This document shows, piece by piece, positions 22,001 through 33,145 of a DNA stretch of 64,000 nt. The notes below the pieces were generated by a model. It was not told the DNA's origin. It was given only the letters and a program-made list of their open reading frames with translations, and did no database searches. The translations under genes were made by a program, and so were the position numbers. Position 1 is the first letter of the stretch. The number at the start of each line of letters is the position of its first letter. Source of the stretch: Paraescarpia echinospica (lineage: Eukaryota; Annelida; Polychaeta; Sabellida; Siboglinidae); NCBI GenBank assembly GCA_020002185.1, contig CM034532.1:33012820-33076819 (forward strand). Reading direction: 5' to 3'.

Positions 22001-25000
22001 CTCTTGCTCATAACTGCAGTCCTGAATAGTGACTTGGCTCGCCCACCTATCCCATCAACCACACCTTTTCCATGGCTTGTAGCGAAGTATTTCCAGGTGA
22101 ATTTTTGCTAGTACTTGGTTGAAAGAACTTGCAGCATCCCCATCATGAACTTGTTCTTAAACTCTGATGACGGCCCATCTGTTAAAATGACTTCTTCAGG
22201 TTGCATCACATTTATCTGGGATGATGTAGTGAAAACTGCCACAGTATCCTTGGACTTGATCTTTGTGTCAGAACACACCAGAAAAGTCTGGCATTTCCCA
22301 TCATGCATGACAGCTTTTCCCGTAATCTGTTCTTTGCTCTGCATTTGTCTTCTTTTGTTTGGCTGGTCTCTCAATGTTGTCATCAGCAACTGTCTCCATG
22401 CTGCATGTGTAAACCCTGAAGTAAAATAATGTAACTACATCATTATTTTGACCAACAACATCTAAAAACACCAACATTTGACAATACAAATATACACCAA
22501 TGTTGCACAAGAAGCTATAGCCTATACCCAGTTACGCCCATAAAACATGCCATTTTATAATTGTATTCGGGTAAAATAGCAAATTGAATAACAAAATCAT
22601 AGCCATCTATTTGCAATAATGAGGTATTAACATCGATCCACGTTTCTTGTAAACAACCACTGTTTTTAAATATATCTGGTTTTATATGCTCTAGAAAATT
22701 TTTGTTACCACTCATAATGGATATAAATAGAACACAACATACTCATCATGTAAACATGTACTACTACTACCTGTACTCATATTTTTATTATGAACATTTT
22801 GTAGACCTGTACGATACAACGTACTTATTGTATCAACAGAAACGTGTGAAAATATAATACAGCATACGCATTACCAAAAATGAATATGATTATTTTATAT
22901 ATTTTGAACTTTTGGCTCCTGACAGTTTCTTTGTCTGAGGTTAAGTAAATAAAACACATATTTCGGCAGTCTCATTATACACCAATGCCATAGAGCCAAG
23001 CATTTATAAAAAAGAAGGATGTTTAAAATCCATTCTACGTACACACATGTTAAAGAACAATATGTACGTTTTTAAACTACTTACATTTAAGTACAAGTTG
23101 TATTCAATTATGATACTTCTTAAGTCCAACATATGCATTTGGTTGTCTGTGTGAGAATCATTGTCAACAAGAAAAGAATAAATGAAAATAAGAAACAGGG
23201 TACATTGAATAAACGAACATCACATGTTGAAAAGTTCATGAATAACTTTTCCAAAATAATATACTTTTGCTAGCTGAATTACCACTATGTAGAAAACAAT
23301 TAGGAAAAATTAATAAACCTGTAATAAAACAATAAATTTGTTAAAAAAATAACTAGTTTTCACTTTGTGAATAGTACAACAAAATTACAATACAAAACAA
23401 ACAAAATACTGAATATAACTTGCATTAATGTTCAACATAGTGTAGGCCGACTGACATTTGACATGAAGTCTGTTGATGATGATAATGATGGTCAGGGGGC
23501 GGCGACGGCATCAGCCCGGCCCTCGGTCGCGCTAACAGGTTACACGATGCATGCAGTCCATTATTGTTTTCCGACATTTCAGAGTTCGTGTCTGAAAGGC
23601 CAGTCAGTGCAGTTCGCTTCGCTGTTAGGTCTTCGTTTACGTATATTGGATCATCAGAGTGTTGCCTGTTGTGCTGCTTCAGTTGTCCGTGGGCATGGAA
23701 CACTTCATCACAGATCACCTCGCTACTGAATCGAATGATGATCGGGTGTTTTCTTGGGTGATCCGGCTTGTCTTGCTTGGGCCCAATCGTCAGACGCATC
23801 TTCACTTTCAGCCAAAGGATAGTCACATGATGTTGCAAGGCAATGGACATCATCTTAATCAGCATTGCAGCAATCAGTTCAATTACATCAAATATTACGC
23901 TTTCACAAGTGTCCGGCTCAGAAGTCGACTTGCCTTGCGGTTTCACACTTTTCATGGGTGGCCCCCTTGCTGACTTTAGCACCTCCAGCTCTGCCGTGAA
24001 GCACGACTGAATGATAGCGTCAATGGCTTCAGAGCTTCAGACGACATGTCTTGGCGAGCGCGCATTGATGCGGAACGAGCACTGTGATGTCGTTATATAA
24101 TTGCATCCGACACTTAGCTAGGACCCGGTTTGTCCAATGCGGGGCTGGGCCCCAACCAGCAACTGTGCCAAACTGATACAGCTCAATGTCCAACAACTGT
24201 ATCAAACTGATACAGTTCAATGAGACCAACAGCTGTACCAAACAGATACAGTACAGTTCAATGACTAACAACTGTACCAAACTGATACAGTTCAATGACT
24301 AACAGTTGTACCAAACAGATACAGTACAGTTCAATGACTAACAACTGTACCAAACTTATACAGTTCAATGACCAACAACAGTACCAAACTGATACCATTC
24401 AATCAATGACTAACAACTGTACCAAGCTGACACAGTTCAATGATTAACAACTGTACCAAACTGACACAGTTCAATGATTAACAACTGTACCAAACTGACA
24501 CAGTTCAATGGTCAACTATCTATTACTATTTGCAGGTGGCAATCTACATGACATTTCCTGTAGGAACATTCTGGTGGTTCAACCAACCAGAGAACTTTGA
24601 GGAGTGGCTGATTGAGCAGAGAGTAAGTGATAATTTATTGAACTATGATCGTCACGTCTCTATTTCATAGATGCTAAATGATAATAAACCAATAGTAGTG
24701 TCAAATATATTTTACTGCGAGATTCTTTACATTTTGTTCAATAATTAATAAATTATAACATTGTGTAGATTGCATATGTGAACAGTACAATATGTTGCTA
24801 TCTTACAAATAATTTATAAAATTATGTTTATATAACAAATGCTCTCAAATTATGATGGAATGTCCATATTTACAAAACCACCAGAATACATTGTATAAAA
24901 TAAAAAATGGTGCATCGTAATTAATTAACTATAACATAACAGTACCAGTGAAACATAAACTATATGTGTAACTATGCATTACTGTAATTAGCAAAACAAT

Positions 25001-28000
25001 TGCACTGATTCAGTACAATGTTTCCTATTTCAGAAACTTCTGTATCCTGACAATCGAAAAGGGGTAAGTCTGTATTACAAGATTGCTTTTTAGTCCTTTG
25101 GCCGAAGGTCCAAGGGACTAATGCCATCACTCTCCGTCCGCCGTTAGCTGCCGTATCTCAGAAACTGTTCAGCAACTTTTTCTCTAATTTTGCATAGACA
25201 TCTTAGGGCACTGCCACTATGCACAAGAAATCTGTATTTGATTGAATCATTTTAAGGGCTCCCTAGGGCCTCCAAGGACCTCAAAACTGGTAAAAATGTA
25301 ACATTTGGCCTATTTTTTTAAAAACTATTCAGCAACTTTTTTTCTAATTTTGTATATATGTATCTTACCTGTAATCTTAGGGTGCTGCCACTATATACAA
25401 GAAATCTGTATTTGATTTAATCATTCTAAGGGCACCTATGGGGCCCCCAAAGTGCAAAAGTTTTACATTATCTAGTGATGTGGTTTTGAGAAGAGCCCTT
25501 GAGACCACCCCCAACAGTAGATTTTGTTTAATGTGCCACAAAGTCAACAGCATGACTAAACTCAGCAGCCTAGTGCTATTGTTCTATTGAGACCTTGACT
25601 AATCTTTAATTGGTCACAGCGCCCAGGCAGAGTAGACACACTTGACCCCTGTTAGACTGAACAGTTCCCTAACACTTTTTATCTTCAAAACTATTGATTT
25701 TCTATAATTGCAAGTTGTGTTTATTTTGATGTTCATTTAATTATTATAAAATGGTGTGACTGTGGTGTCTATTGGTTAAAGATGTATTGTCCATAGAAAA
25801 TTAATATTCTGTCACCTGTAGGTGACAAACTTAGAAAATTAATATTCTGGACAACTATAGAATGAAATATCCTACACTTTATTGATATCAAATGCATTCT
25901 ACTGTTCTGTTTACGCTTGCCATGCCTTGTGTAGACATGGTAGTGTGTAAATCAATTGTTGTATACAACTTTCAACACAATATCATTAATACCGCATGAA
26001 ATTATCTTAAACCACAGGGAGGACCGGTCTACTAAATCAAATGCTTTCTTATAATCGATGAAGGCGCAATAAAGCCTTTTGCATCGAGACAAATACAATT
26101 CAACCAATACCCCTATTTGAACACTGCCTGTTCTTCACCTATTACATTCGCTTTGTTTAGGTATGTGGTCAGTCTGGTGTTCTGAACAATCACTAAGGAT
26201 TAATGAACACTTGTGCAGAATGTCACCCACTTGGCAGGTTTAATTGATCTATTCAGCAATGAGGACACTGCTTAGGCCTCACTCTGGACACTGTCACTCA
26301 CAGTGTTGTGTTTTGTCTTAGTTGGTGCATTGAGCTAATCTACTTGACCATAAATCAGTGGTGGCTCTGGTTGTGTATTACACCCAGCTGTAGAGCTAAG
26401 ATTCTCTGCCTGCTATTGTTTGATGGAAACTGTGACTAATGTGTAATTGGTCACTGGCAGTAGCTTGTATCAACAGACAGCATTAAGCCACTAGATCCAT
26501 GTTAAACTGGACAGTTGCCTGTAGGTTTTAAACTGTGTCAAACAGTGAGTCTACTTTTTGCTCTCAAATAATCTGTCCTTTTAGTTTTACACATGAAGAT
26601 ATAATCTGGCATAACTTGATAAGTCTTTGTAGTAGCACATTTGTACTTCCAGTGTATCATTGCAACATAACATAAATATGACATACTGTGTGCCACATTT
26701 GAATGTTGTACATGTAATATTTCCATGCAAAATTTATTTTCACTTTTTGATCCCTACCATGTTCAATGCTCCATAACTTCGCCAATTTTTGTAGCAGTCA
26801 TAATTTTTGAAACCGTGTAAAGCACCCTACCAAACCTTTACAAGGATGTAAGAAAACAATGTTACAATTTTTCTGACTTATCACTCATTTGGTCAGCTGG
26901 GGTCACATATAGACGTATTAGTCCAAAGGACTTCAGGGCCGCTTGGTCCATTTTTCCAAATATGGAGAGAAGCCATTCCTTGTAGGTGTAATTTTGATTG
27001 ATGAACTGTAACCTAAATTGAGTTCATTAGTGAAGTGACCTGAAATACAATTTTGTTATATATTTGGTTTTCAATATTGTTTTACTTAAAATTATTGATA
27101 TAAAAACAAAGCATTTTATACATTATATTTGAAACATACTTCATAAGAATGTTCTAGCAGTTTCCAAAATTAAATAATATTAGGCCATGGGCCAATACCC
27201 AAAAATTCACATGCCGGTACCATTTTGAGGGACAAAGGCTCACTATATTTTTTTGAAAGATCATCTTGGGCACATTCCCAAGTGGTAGCTTAATACCTTT
27301 TTTGTGGGAAAATATGTTTCTTTGGGGTAAAATCACGTTTTTCGAAATTGTCCTTTTAAAAAGGGAATGTACGGTTAAAAAAAATTCCCAAAGTGGAAAT
27401 TGATTTTTTGGTACCATTTATTCAAAACTTTTCTCAACGGTTGCCTTGGATAAGGCCATTTTGTGGCAAAAAATACGTTTTTTTTTTTACAAAACTTTAA
27501 AAATTCGTATCTCAGGATTCACATGAAATATTTGGGTGTTTTCAATGGGAAACCCATTCTGAGATACCTAGGCAGTTTTTCAGTTACCTTTGTGTACAGT
27601 ATTTTTAAGCAGAATGGTCTGTTTCGGGGTAAAAACACAAGTTTTGAAATGCCGCTTTTAGAAAAATGGCAGAAAAGAGTGATTTTTAGATTTATTTACC
27701 AATCCCAGAGCAGATAGGATGGTGGACCTCTCCCAAAAGTTTGTAGCCATAATCGAGTCTCATGGCTTCGATCAGGTAGAAGAGTCAACAAAGAAGCACA
27801 TCCGTCGAAAAGTGAATTTGGAGAGGCACTACACTTCATTCAAGATGACAGGGGGAAACTCTGTCTACCCTGACAATCATGGGAGCATCTGATCCTCGAG
27901 AATGTGATGATGTGAAAGGAGCTGGAAGACCTCAGATCTTCTGGCTCGGATTCATCAGCAATGCTAAAAAAGGCGGCTGTTTTCTTGAGAGGAGACATCA

Positions 28001-31000
28001 AAGAACAGAAAGTTGAGGAAGAGTGGCCACCATAGCCATCAAATCAGACTTTAGAATCAGCCAGGATACCAGAATTGATCTCTCAATTTTTACAACTGTT
28101 AATTACTGGTCGTAGTGACGAGTCAAACCCGAGCAAGCGTACATAGTTGCAGAAAGCTTCCATTGCTCTGGATATCACCTATGCCGTTATTGCAGGAAAA
28201 CGCCGCCTTCGCTGGCCTGTCTTGCTGCCACTGGCAGTAAAGATACTTACAGGAAATGTTGAACTGATTCAAATACTGAATCGCTTGGGGCATGGAGTAT
28301 CATATTCTATGATTGAACAAATTGAAACAGCACTTTGTTTGCAGAAAATGGAGTCCTCCACATGCAGCGACATCGTACTCCCAGCTGACGTTTTGACCAA
28401 AATGTTCACAACACTTGCGTGGGACAATATAGACAACCTTGAGGAAACCCTCTCTGGAGCAGGGACATCACATCGTGTTAATGGCATTGCAATCCAAGAA
28501 AGCTTCATTGGGCCACTTCCATTTACACCAAAGCGGACAGTTGAAAGATCCAATAATAGGTCCATTGATGTCAGCAGCTTACCTCTTCCACAGTAAAATC
28601 CTGGAGAACGGACTGGTCCTGGTGCAATCAAAACACTGGTTCCTGATGCAAGTGTAGCAATTGAAAGTGCACAGAAGCAAAATCGTATTTGGGTGCTTTC
28701 TTGGCTGACAGTCACAAGTGTCCCAAGTTGGACTGGCTTCAACATTCTGACAAGAAATGAAATAGAAGTTCGTCGAGATAAGATATCTTATCTGCCTAGT
28801 ACAGCTGTATTAATGTACCAGCAACAGTATTTGAGATACTGAATCAGTCCCAGAAGATCAGGCAGGAGCTTCAGTTACCCAGCATTATCTGTGTCTTTGA
28901 TCAGGCCTTGTAAGCGAAGGCATCCAAAATCGTCTGGAAGCATAATGAATACTTTGAAGACATCATTTTGAGAATGGGTGACTTCCATGCAATCCTCAAT
29001 TTTCTATCAGTCATTGGGAAGTGATTCCAAGATGCTGGTCTAAGAGAATTGGCTGTCAAATCAGAAATCATTGCAGAGGGTTCTGTCCAAGCAGTGCTGG
29101 AAGGACGCCAGTACAATCGTGGAGTGAGGCTTCATAAATTGGTGTATGAAGCACTTCTCCGGTTAGCATGGAAGGAATTCGTACCATCGCTGAAAGCTTT
29201 GCACCTGAATGATATACCAGAGCTTGAAGATGCAATTAGATGCATTGATGCAGCATGTGATGAATTATGTCAGACAGCTCTTAATGACGTCTTGACCAAT
29301 CCAAGCGTAGCCAAGATTCTTAGCTACTTTGAGACATTCCTTGACAGTATGCAAGATGGAAGTAGAGGAGAGCTTGCAGCCTTCTGGATGTCCTACATCA
29401 ATATGGTGGTCATCATGCTGGGTCTGATACGTGCATCTAGAGAGTGTGACTGGTTGTTGCATCTCCACTCTTTCCAAGCTGTGCTGTACTGGGCCTTCGC
29501 GTACGACCGGATAAACTACTCACGTTATGGTTCAGTCTACTTGGCGCAAATGTCCCAACTAGCCAGTAGCCACCCAGATGCGCATGCTTACCTGTCAAAT
29601 GGAGGCTTCTCCATTCAACGTGGGTCAAGAAATCCTTTTGGGAAAATCTCCATTGACCAGATATTTGAGGAAACGGTCAATAGGGACACCAACACTCCAG
29701 GAGGTACAAAAGGATTCAGCTTGAAAGCCTCAGCTCTCAGCAGGTACTATTTCACCTCAGAGTATCGCAGCCTTTCTCTGAGACAAATAAGAGAGATGGT
29801 CACTCAGCCGAATCCAAATTTCATTCATGCTGATCTTCAGGCTAGCCGCATTCAGAGGGACCATTCTGACGTAAATTCTGCAATTTATATTCTGGAAAAA
29901 GAATGGATTAATCCAATGAGTGGGAATCATCCCGAACTTGTCAGCATATCAAGCGGGAGATTGGCACCAGTGGAGGTTGCCAAAGACATCAAGCAAGTGC
30001 TCACAGTTTGAAAAGAGGCTTATGAGAAATTCAAGAAGGACCGTCTCGACACAGATCCACCGAAACAGCCGTTTCATCAGAAAATTAACAAGCTGAAGTT
30101 GAAAACATTTTCTGACTTGAAGAAGAAGATTAAACTGACACCTGAAAAGGGTAAACAGATTGTTCTGGAAGCTGACCGGCAGTTATTTGTGAACATGATA
30201 CTCGCTGCGCAGGCTCGTGACCGTGATCTACAAAATGTATTGGCATACGCATTGGGCCCAATACCATGGGCTTTGGCGACACCGGATGGTTCAATTCAAA
30301 AGACAACCAAGTCAACTCTACCTAAAGCTCTGGCACAAGGCGTATCAGCTGGTGAGACTGTGCCACAGCCTAATGCAAACACCATCGATGGGATGGCACT
30401 TCTGCAATGCCTCAAAGGTGAAGGTCAGACATTTGCACAGTTATCAAATAATGCACAGGACTTAGTTTTACATGAAGGCAGGGAGAGTAATATAATTGAT
30501 GTTGTGTTAGATGTCTACAGAGAAGTGTCTATAAAGAATGCTGAGAGAAGAAAACGTGGATCAGATGAAGGAGTCAGGTTCAAGACATTGCGTCTGGTCA
30601 TGAAATCCGCCAATGGAGAAAACTACTGCAGGATCCATACAGCAAAAGCAGTCTCATACGATTTCTGATTGAAGAATGGAAGGATGAGAAGCATAGGGAA
30701 AGCATTGGCAACAATCTTCATGACCTGTGAAGCATGTTGTTATCAATGCTCAAGACACTGACATAAAGGTGCTTAGCTCTCAAGTCCGATATCCCATGCC
30801 ACCTCTATCAAAGGAGAGGAACCAAAACTCGGGAAAAGATTGTAGACATAGACAAGGTAGCTTCGACATTAGGAAAAAAGCTATGCACAGCACTCATAGG
30901 CTTCCATGCATTTACCGGATGCGACTCCATCAGCTAAGGAAAAGGAAAGGTTAGACTTCTGAAAATATTGAGAAAAGAGGAGGATTATCAACAATGTCTC

Positions 31001-32087
31001 ACGGATTTTGGACAGTCGTGGGAAGTCTCGGATGGAGTCAACCAGAAGCTTGATGCATTTGTGTGCAGTCTATATGCCTCAAAAGAAGCGACCGTTAGAG
31101 TCAACGAATGCTGGTACAAGCTTTTCTGTGCCAAGAGGGGAGATATTAGCTCATCATCTATCCCATCCTGCAGAGACTGCCTCCAACAGCATATTAGACG
31201 GGCCAACTATCAGGCTGCAATATGGCACAGGTCACTTGAAGCAAAACCAGAAGTCCCGCAGCCGACAAGTCATGGATGGATCATCGATGAAGATGGTGAC
31301 TTTGACATGCAAATGTACGTGTTACCATGGTAACCACTCATCAATGGGACCTTAGGAATATCAATGATTGAAAAACACTCTGCAATGGTTTTTTACCGAT
31401 ATACTCAACTTTGGGCATAGCTAGGTGTCTTATAGCAAGGAAATCTCAAAATCACTCTTTTCTGCCATTTTCCTAAAAACAGCATTTCGAAACTGATGTT
31501 TTTACCCCAAAACTGACCATCCTGCCTAAATATATTGTACACAAAGGTAACTGAAAAACTGCCTGGGTATCTCAGAATGGGTTTGCCATTGAAAGCACTC
31601 AAATAATCCTGACATGAATTTTAAAATTTTGTCACCAAATGATGTATTTTTGCCCTAAAATGGCCGTTTCCATGGCAACCGTTGATAAATTTTTTGAATA
31701 AATGGAATAAAAAAATCAACACTTATACGGGTCATAACTTCCACTTTTTAAATTTTTTCTAGCTGTATATTCCCTTTTTTAAAAGGACAACTTCAAAAAA
31801 ACGTGATTTTACCCCAAAAAAGCATATTTTCCCACAAAAAAAGGTATAAAGCTACCACTTAGGAATGTCCATCATACTGAAAAATGTGCCCAAGGTAATG
31901 TTCTTTCAAAAAAATATAGTGAGCCTTTGTCCCTCAAAATGGTACCAAGGACTACATGGCCTAACCATCACTTGAAATTGTTTTCCAGAGAGAAGCCATC
32001 AACCGCACAAGGGCACTACTGGAGAAGAGAAGAGCTGAGAGAATGGAAGTAGAACTGAAGCGAATCGAGGCTGAGAGCACACACTAA
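19028..32087 (+). CDS. PET100: Cytochrome c oxidase assembly protein PET100, copy b (tandem duplicate)
   Basis: Exons 19028-19057, 24536-24622, 25034-25063 and 31989-32087, with the same intron positions and phases as copy a. The product is 81 residues, starts MGTWKLEALR and ends RIEAESTH. The membrane segment in exon 2 is identical to copy a except for Asp to Glu in FEEWLIEQR. All exons are open and the splice sites are intact, so it looks functional even though introns 1 and 3 have grown to 5.5 and 6.9 kb by transposon insertion. Its 3' flank is homologous to that of copy a. Substitutions in exon 4 (about 15 of 87 compared bases) are mostly silent, which suggests purifying selection after duplication. 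The expected role is complex IV assembly at the inner mitochondrial membrane. Confidence 0.92.
19726..19784 (-). ncRNA. Hammerhead-ribozyme-like core, left arm
   Basis: On the minus strand: a GTC cleavage-type triplet, then CTGAAGA, a GACTGC/GCAGTC stem II with a short loop, then GAAG. The last position departs from the GAAA core, so activity is doubtful. Stem I pairing next to the core is not clear by eye. Confidence 0.4.
20035..20093 (+). ncRNA. Hammerhead-ribozyme-like core, right arm
   Basis: The order is GTC (20039-20041), CTGAAGA (20061-20067), stem II GACTGC/GCAGTC, then GAAA (20086-20089) and TGTC, which can form a very short stem III with wobble pairs. This matches the hammerhead core CUGANGA...GAAA. 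An alternative strong stem GACTACCA/TGGTAGTC competes with stem I. Confidence 0.45.
20641..21028. repeat. Minisatellite of about 31-34 bp, left part
   Basis: Degenerate tandem units of the form ACTGTACCAAACTGATACAG-TTCAATGACC. The same array resumes at 24156 after a 3.1 kb insertion. Confidence 0.9.
21036..21610 (-). pseudogene. Non-LTR reverse transcriptase fragment
   Basis: Minus-strand pieces read AEVIPLFKKGD-like, then FRKKHSTE, DVSKGFDTIDH (motif A) and GIPQGSILGPLLFILYIND (motif B), in order but with frameshifts. The catalytic ADD box would lie beyond 21036 and is missing. Confidence 0.85.
21690..22510 (-). pseudogene. DDE-type transposase fragment, unassigned family
   Basis: The minus-strand translation contains ILTDGPSSEFKNKF, then a single stop, then KYFATSHGKGVVDGIGG and a 100-residue tail. 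The TDGxxSxFKN and SHGKGxxDGxGG pair is a recurrent signature of an invertebrate transposon-linked protein family that I recognise by pattern but cannot name. The first Asp may be a catalytic acidic residue (inference). It sits between the endonuclease and RT parts of the LINE. Confidence 0.55.
22540..22715 (-). pseudogene. LINE endonuclease remnant
   Basis: The translation has CLQETWIDVN followed by LLQIDGYDFV, which resembles the EEP-type endonuclease region (Q/E-T-W, then GYxFV) of non-LTR elements. No complete domain is present. Confidence 0.55.
23425..23982 (-). pseudogene. LINE ORF1-like (RNA-binding) fragment
   Basis: A 185-codon open frame with HPIIIRFSSEVICDEVF followed by IYVNEDLTAKRTAL. 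This is the pattern of the RRM/C-terminal region of L1-type ORF1 proteins ('RPIIVRF...EDLTxxR'). The flanking frame is Pro/His-rich and not conserved. Confidence 0.55.
24156..24515. repeat. Minisatellite of about 31-34 bp, right part
   Basis: Continuation of the array at 20641. It ends about 20 bp before the PET100b exon 2 acceptor, so the repeats directly abut the polypyrimidine/branch-site region. Confidence 0.9.
25091..26955 (-). mobile_element. Full 'AGTCCTTTGG' composite repeat in PET100b intron 3
   Basis: Begins TTTTTAGTCCTTTGGCCGAA only about 30 bp after the exon 3 donor and ends at the AGTCCAAAGGACT..TTGGTCCATTTTT block. It is the reverse-orientation counterpart of 4363-6523. It carries the same RT fragment (rc of about 25960-26110), including the motif A remnant. 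Confidence 0.75.
27181..31963 (+). mobile_element. 4.8-kb DNA transposon-like element with about 520-bp terminal inverted repeats
   Basis: The left arm (27181-27700) and right arm (31440-31963) are inverted copies over about 520 bp with moderate divergence. They end in TAGGCCATG / CATGGCCTA, and the TA may be a duplicated target. The interior holds one long broken coding region (27719-31333). The element sits in PET100b intron 3, with the 3' end about 25 bp before the exon 4 acceptor. Confidence 0.85.
27719..31333 (+). pseudogene. Broken transposon protein with PIN/FEN1-like C-terminal motifs
   Basis: Pieces of one long protein occur in order: a start region at 27719 (MVDLSQKFVAIIESHGF), 28147-28596 (with GHGVSYSMIEQIE and LAWDNIDNLEETLSGAGTSH), 29049-30011 (with ELAAFWMSYINM, WAFAYDRINYSRY, ETVNRDTNTPGGTKGFS), 30099-30668 (NTIDGMALLQCLKG, IIDVVLDVYREVSIKNAERR), then VVINAQDTDIKVL (30730) and ALIGFHAFTGCDSIS (about 30885) followed after a stop by GKGKVRLLKIL. 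I recognise it as a multicopy invertebrate family without a name I trust. DTDIKVL and TGCDxxS..GKGK resemble the acidic and helix-turn motifs of FEN1/PIN nucleases. At least five stops or frameshifts disable this copy. Confidence 0.6.
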
Positions 32088-33145
32088 TTGATGAGAATTG
32101 GCACAAATTGAACTGTGTAAATATGACATCGCCAAACAAAACAAGTGTCAGTGTATATAATCGGTTGACTTGATAACTGCATCTTGTTTGCATGTATGCA
32201 GACAAATGTCAGTATCTTGCGATACGACATCGGGTAGTCTGTTAAGTACACAGCACTTACATTGCAATGTGTGCTGTGACATGGGTACATTGTGCTGAGG
32301 GAAGTCACATTAATTTCAGGGGTGATGTTCCTTTCAGAAAACGTGTGTGCATGAAACCATCGTTTTTGTTTTTTTATCAAAGAATTGGTTATTGGACAAA
32401 AACATATTACATGATAATGTATGTTGCTGTACAGTTTACCAGTTGATTCTGTGGAATATTGTTATGCATGAGAACATTGACTACTTAGTTTATTATTCCT
32501 TTATGTTGTTCTGTTATCACAGGAAACGTTCAAGTAATATGTGCAGTCATAACCATAACTTGTTACTTTGGTGTTGGTATGTTGTAATAACATTCTTCAA
32601 GTGGCTGTTTAAAACAAGTCTGGTAAACCAGTTTTATGTTTAGCCTTCATTACAGCATTGACATTTTAAAACTGTTACCTCTAGCCAGAGAATATTCCAT
32701 TTGGCTCTATGGAGATGTATAAATGATCCAAAAACAGTGTTTTTGTTAAATAATAAATTCATACAAATCACAAACACTTCAGCAGTAATTATGTTGTCTG
32801 TGTCCACTAGCTATTGATCCCACAATCGGCCATCAGCTCTGCCCATGCTGGATGTATATTAAACATACAGAGACAGTGTGGTATGACAGAATAGCTACCA
32901 TGAATCCATGATATACTGTACATTTTATGCACAATTTCACACATAAACTGGTGATCAGTTTACTACTTTATGACAGCTTTGACAACCACGTGGGACCAGC
33001 AAGCTTCTTCATTACGTCTCAACACATTCTGATGTCAATTCAACCATCAGCTCATTGACATAGTAAACTATTCTTGATTAAACATGTATAAACATATATA
33101 ACATTAACTGATATGCTGCCTCATGCATTGCGAGTGACCACATGA
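32088..33145. other. Convergent intergenic region, PET100b and phosphatase 3' ends
   Basis: The first 220 bp match the 3' flank of PET100a (for example 'gcacaaattgaactgtgtaaata'). The rest is AT-rich without a gene and includes the 3' UTR of the minus-strand phosphatase gene. Confidence 0.6.

Larger units (their letters stand above)
21029..24155 (-). mobile_element. LINE with nested insertion, interrupting a minisatellite
   Basis: The two halves of the minisatellite flank this block, and ACCAGCA occurs at both junctions (21022-21028 and 24156-24162), consistent with a 7-bp target-site duplication. Read on the minus strand, the contents are an ORF1-like stretch (23982-23425), an endonuclease remnant (22715-22540), a DDE-type transposase fragment that looks inserted (22510-21690), and an RT segment (21610-21036). 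Everything is broken. Confidence 0.65.

Noticed and set aside
28269..28745. 158-codon minus-strand frame inside the 4.8-kb element
   Set aside because: Antisense to the clearly family-like plus-strand transposon protein.
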